Source: Minicystis rosea (lineage in GTDB: Bacteria; Myxococcota_A; Polyangia; Polyangiales; Polyangiaceae). Taken from it: 64,000 nucleotides of DNA. Position 1 is the first letter of the stretch, and each line of letters starts with the position of its first letter. The translations under genes were made by a program, and so were the position numbers. The stretch lies in assembly GCA_001931535.1 (NCBI GenBank), contig CP016211.1:13438377-13502376 (forward strand), written 5' to 3'. A model generated the notes under the pieces. That model did not search any database and was not told where the DNA came from. It saw only the letters and a list, made by a program, of their open reading frames with translations. This document shows, in pieces, positions 63,547 to 64,000 of the stretch.

Positions 63547-64000
<454 letters not shown>

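Overview
This 64 kb window is very GC-rich chromosomal DNA whose gene content points to a myxobacterium, most likely of the Polyangia (Sorangium/Polyangium side). The signs are Ser/Thr protein kinases beside a degenerate enhancer-binding protein, DUF4215 and other Cys-rich surface lipoproteins, a PEGA protein, beta-propeller lipoproteins, STAND ATPases with TPRs, a gliding-type ABC cluster, and many unrecognised lipoproteins. I saw no tRNA, rRNA, CRISPR array, prophage or insertion sequence. Species assignment is inference.

Layout. 1-7.2 kb: the N-terminal half of a membrane sensor cut by the window edge, an empty 0.7 kb stretch, two large Cys-rich lipoproteins and a YciI/DGPF protein. 7.4-18.5 kb: two paralogous STAND ATPase-TPR regulators with a C-terminal winged-helix-like end. 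Between them lie an aldo/keto reductase-polynucleotide kinase-HAD phosphatase fusion, an ECF42-like sigma factor and a lipoprotein/ferritin-like pair. 18.7-20.2 kb: two tandem tiny peptides of one family ahead of a TPR gene. 20.2-23.3 kb: OsmC, then an ECF sigma/membrane-partner/exported-protein operon whose partner gene carries four copies of a hairpin repeat. 23.4-26.3 kb: two lipoproteins. 26.4-29.9 kb: a translationally coupled DUF2325-sulfate-binding protein-CysT-CysW operon, with a tiny Cys-Cys-Cys leader ORF upstream and no cysA. 30.6-35.8 kb: a GldA/GldF/GldG-like ABC operon followed by a DUF4340 gene. 35.9-36.2 kb: four helically phased copies of a palindrome between convergent genes. 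36.2-40.7 kb: a PEGA/propeller/Ser-Thr-kinase operon. 40.8-50.2 kb: envelope proteins (TSP3 barrel protein, OmpA/Pal-like lipoprotein, phosphodiester glycosidase), a possible PqqD-glycosyltransferase fusion and a YjbR protein with a histone-H1-like tail. 50.4-53.6 kb: a Ser/Thr kinase and a GAF-AAA+-Fis regulator separated by a 22-bp tandem repeat. 53.6-57.5 kb: two divergent polytopic membrane proteins of GT-C type. 57.6-59.5 kb: coaX overlapping a FecCD permease. 59.6-64 kb: small lipoproteins, a frameshifted lipase, a 21-bp tandem repeat, and the C-terminal end of another NtrC-type regulator at the right edge.

Themes. Most genes serve the cell envelope or signalling. Operons are tight, with repeated ATGA stop/start overlaps. 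Several genes lack a Shine-Dalgarno but have a TAnnnT hexamer 6-11 nt before the start, suggesting leaderless mRNAs. Two otherwise intact genes are broken by a missing base in runs of five C, which may be assembly errors.
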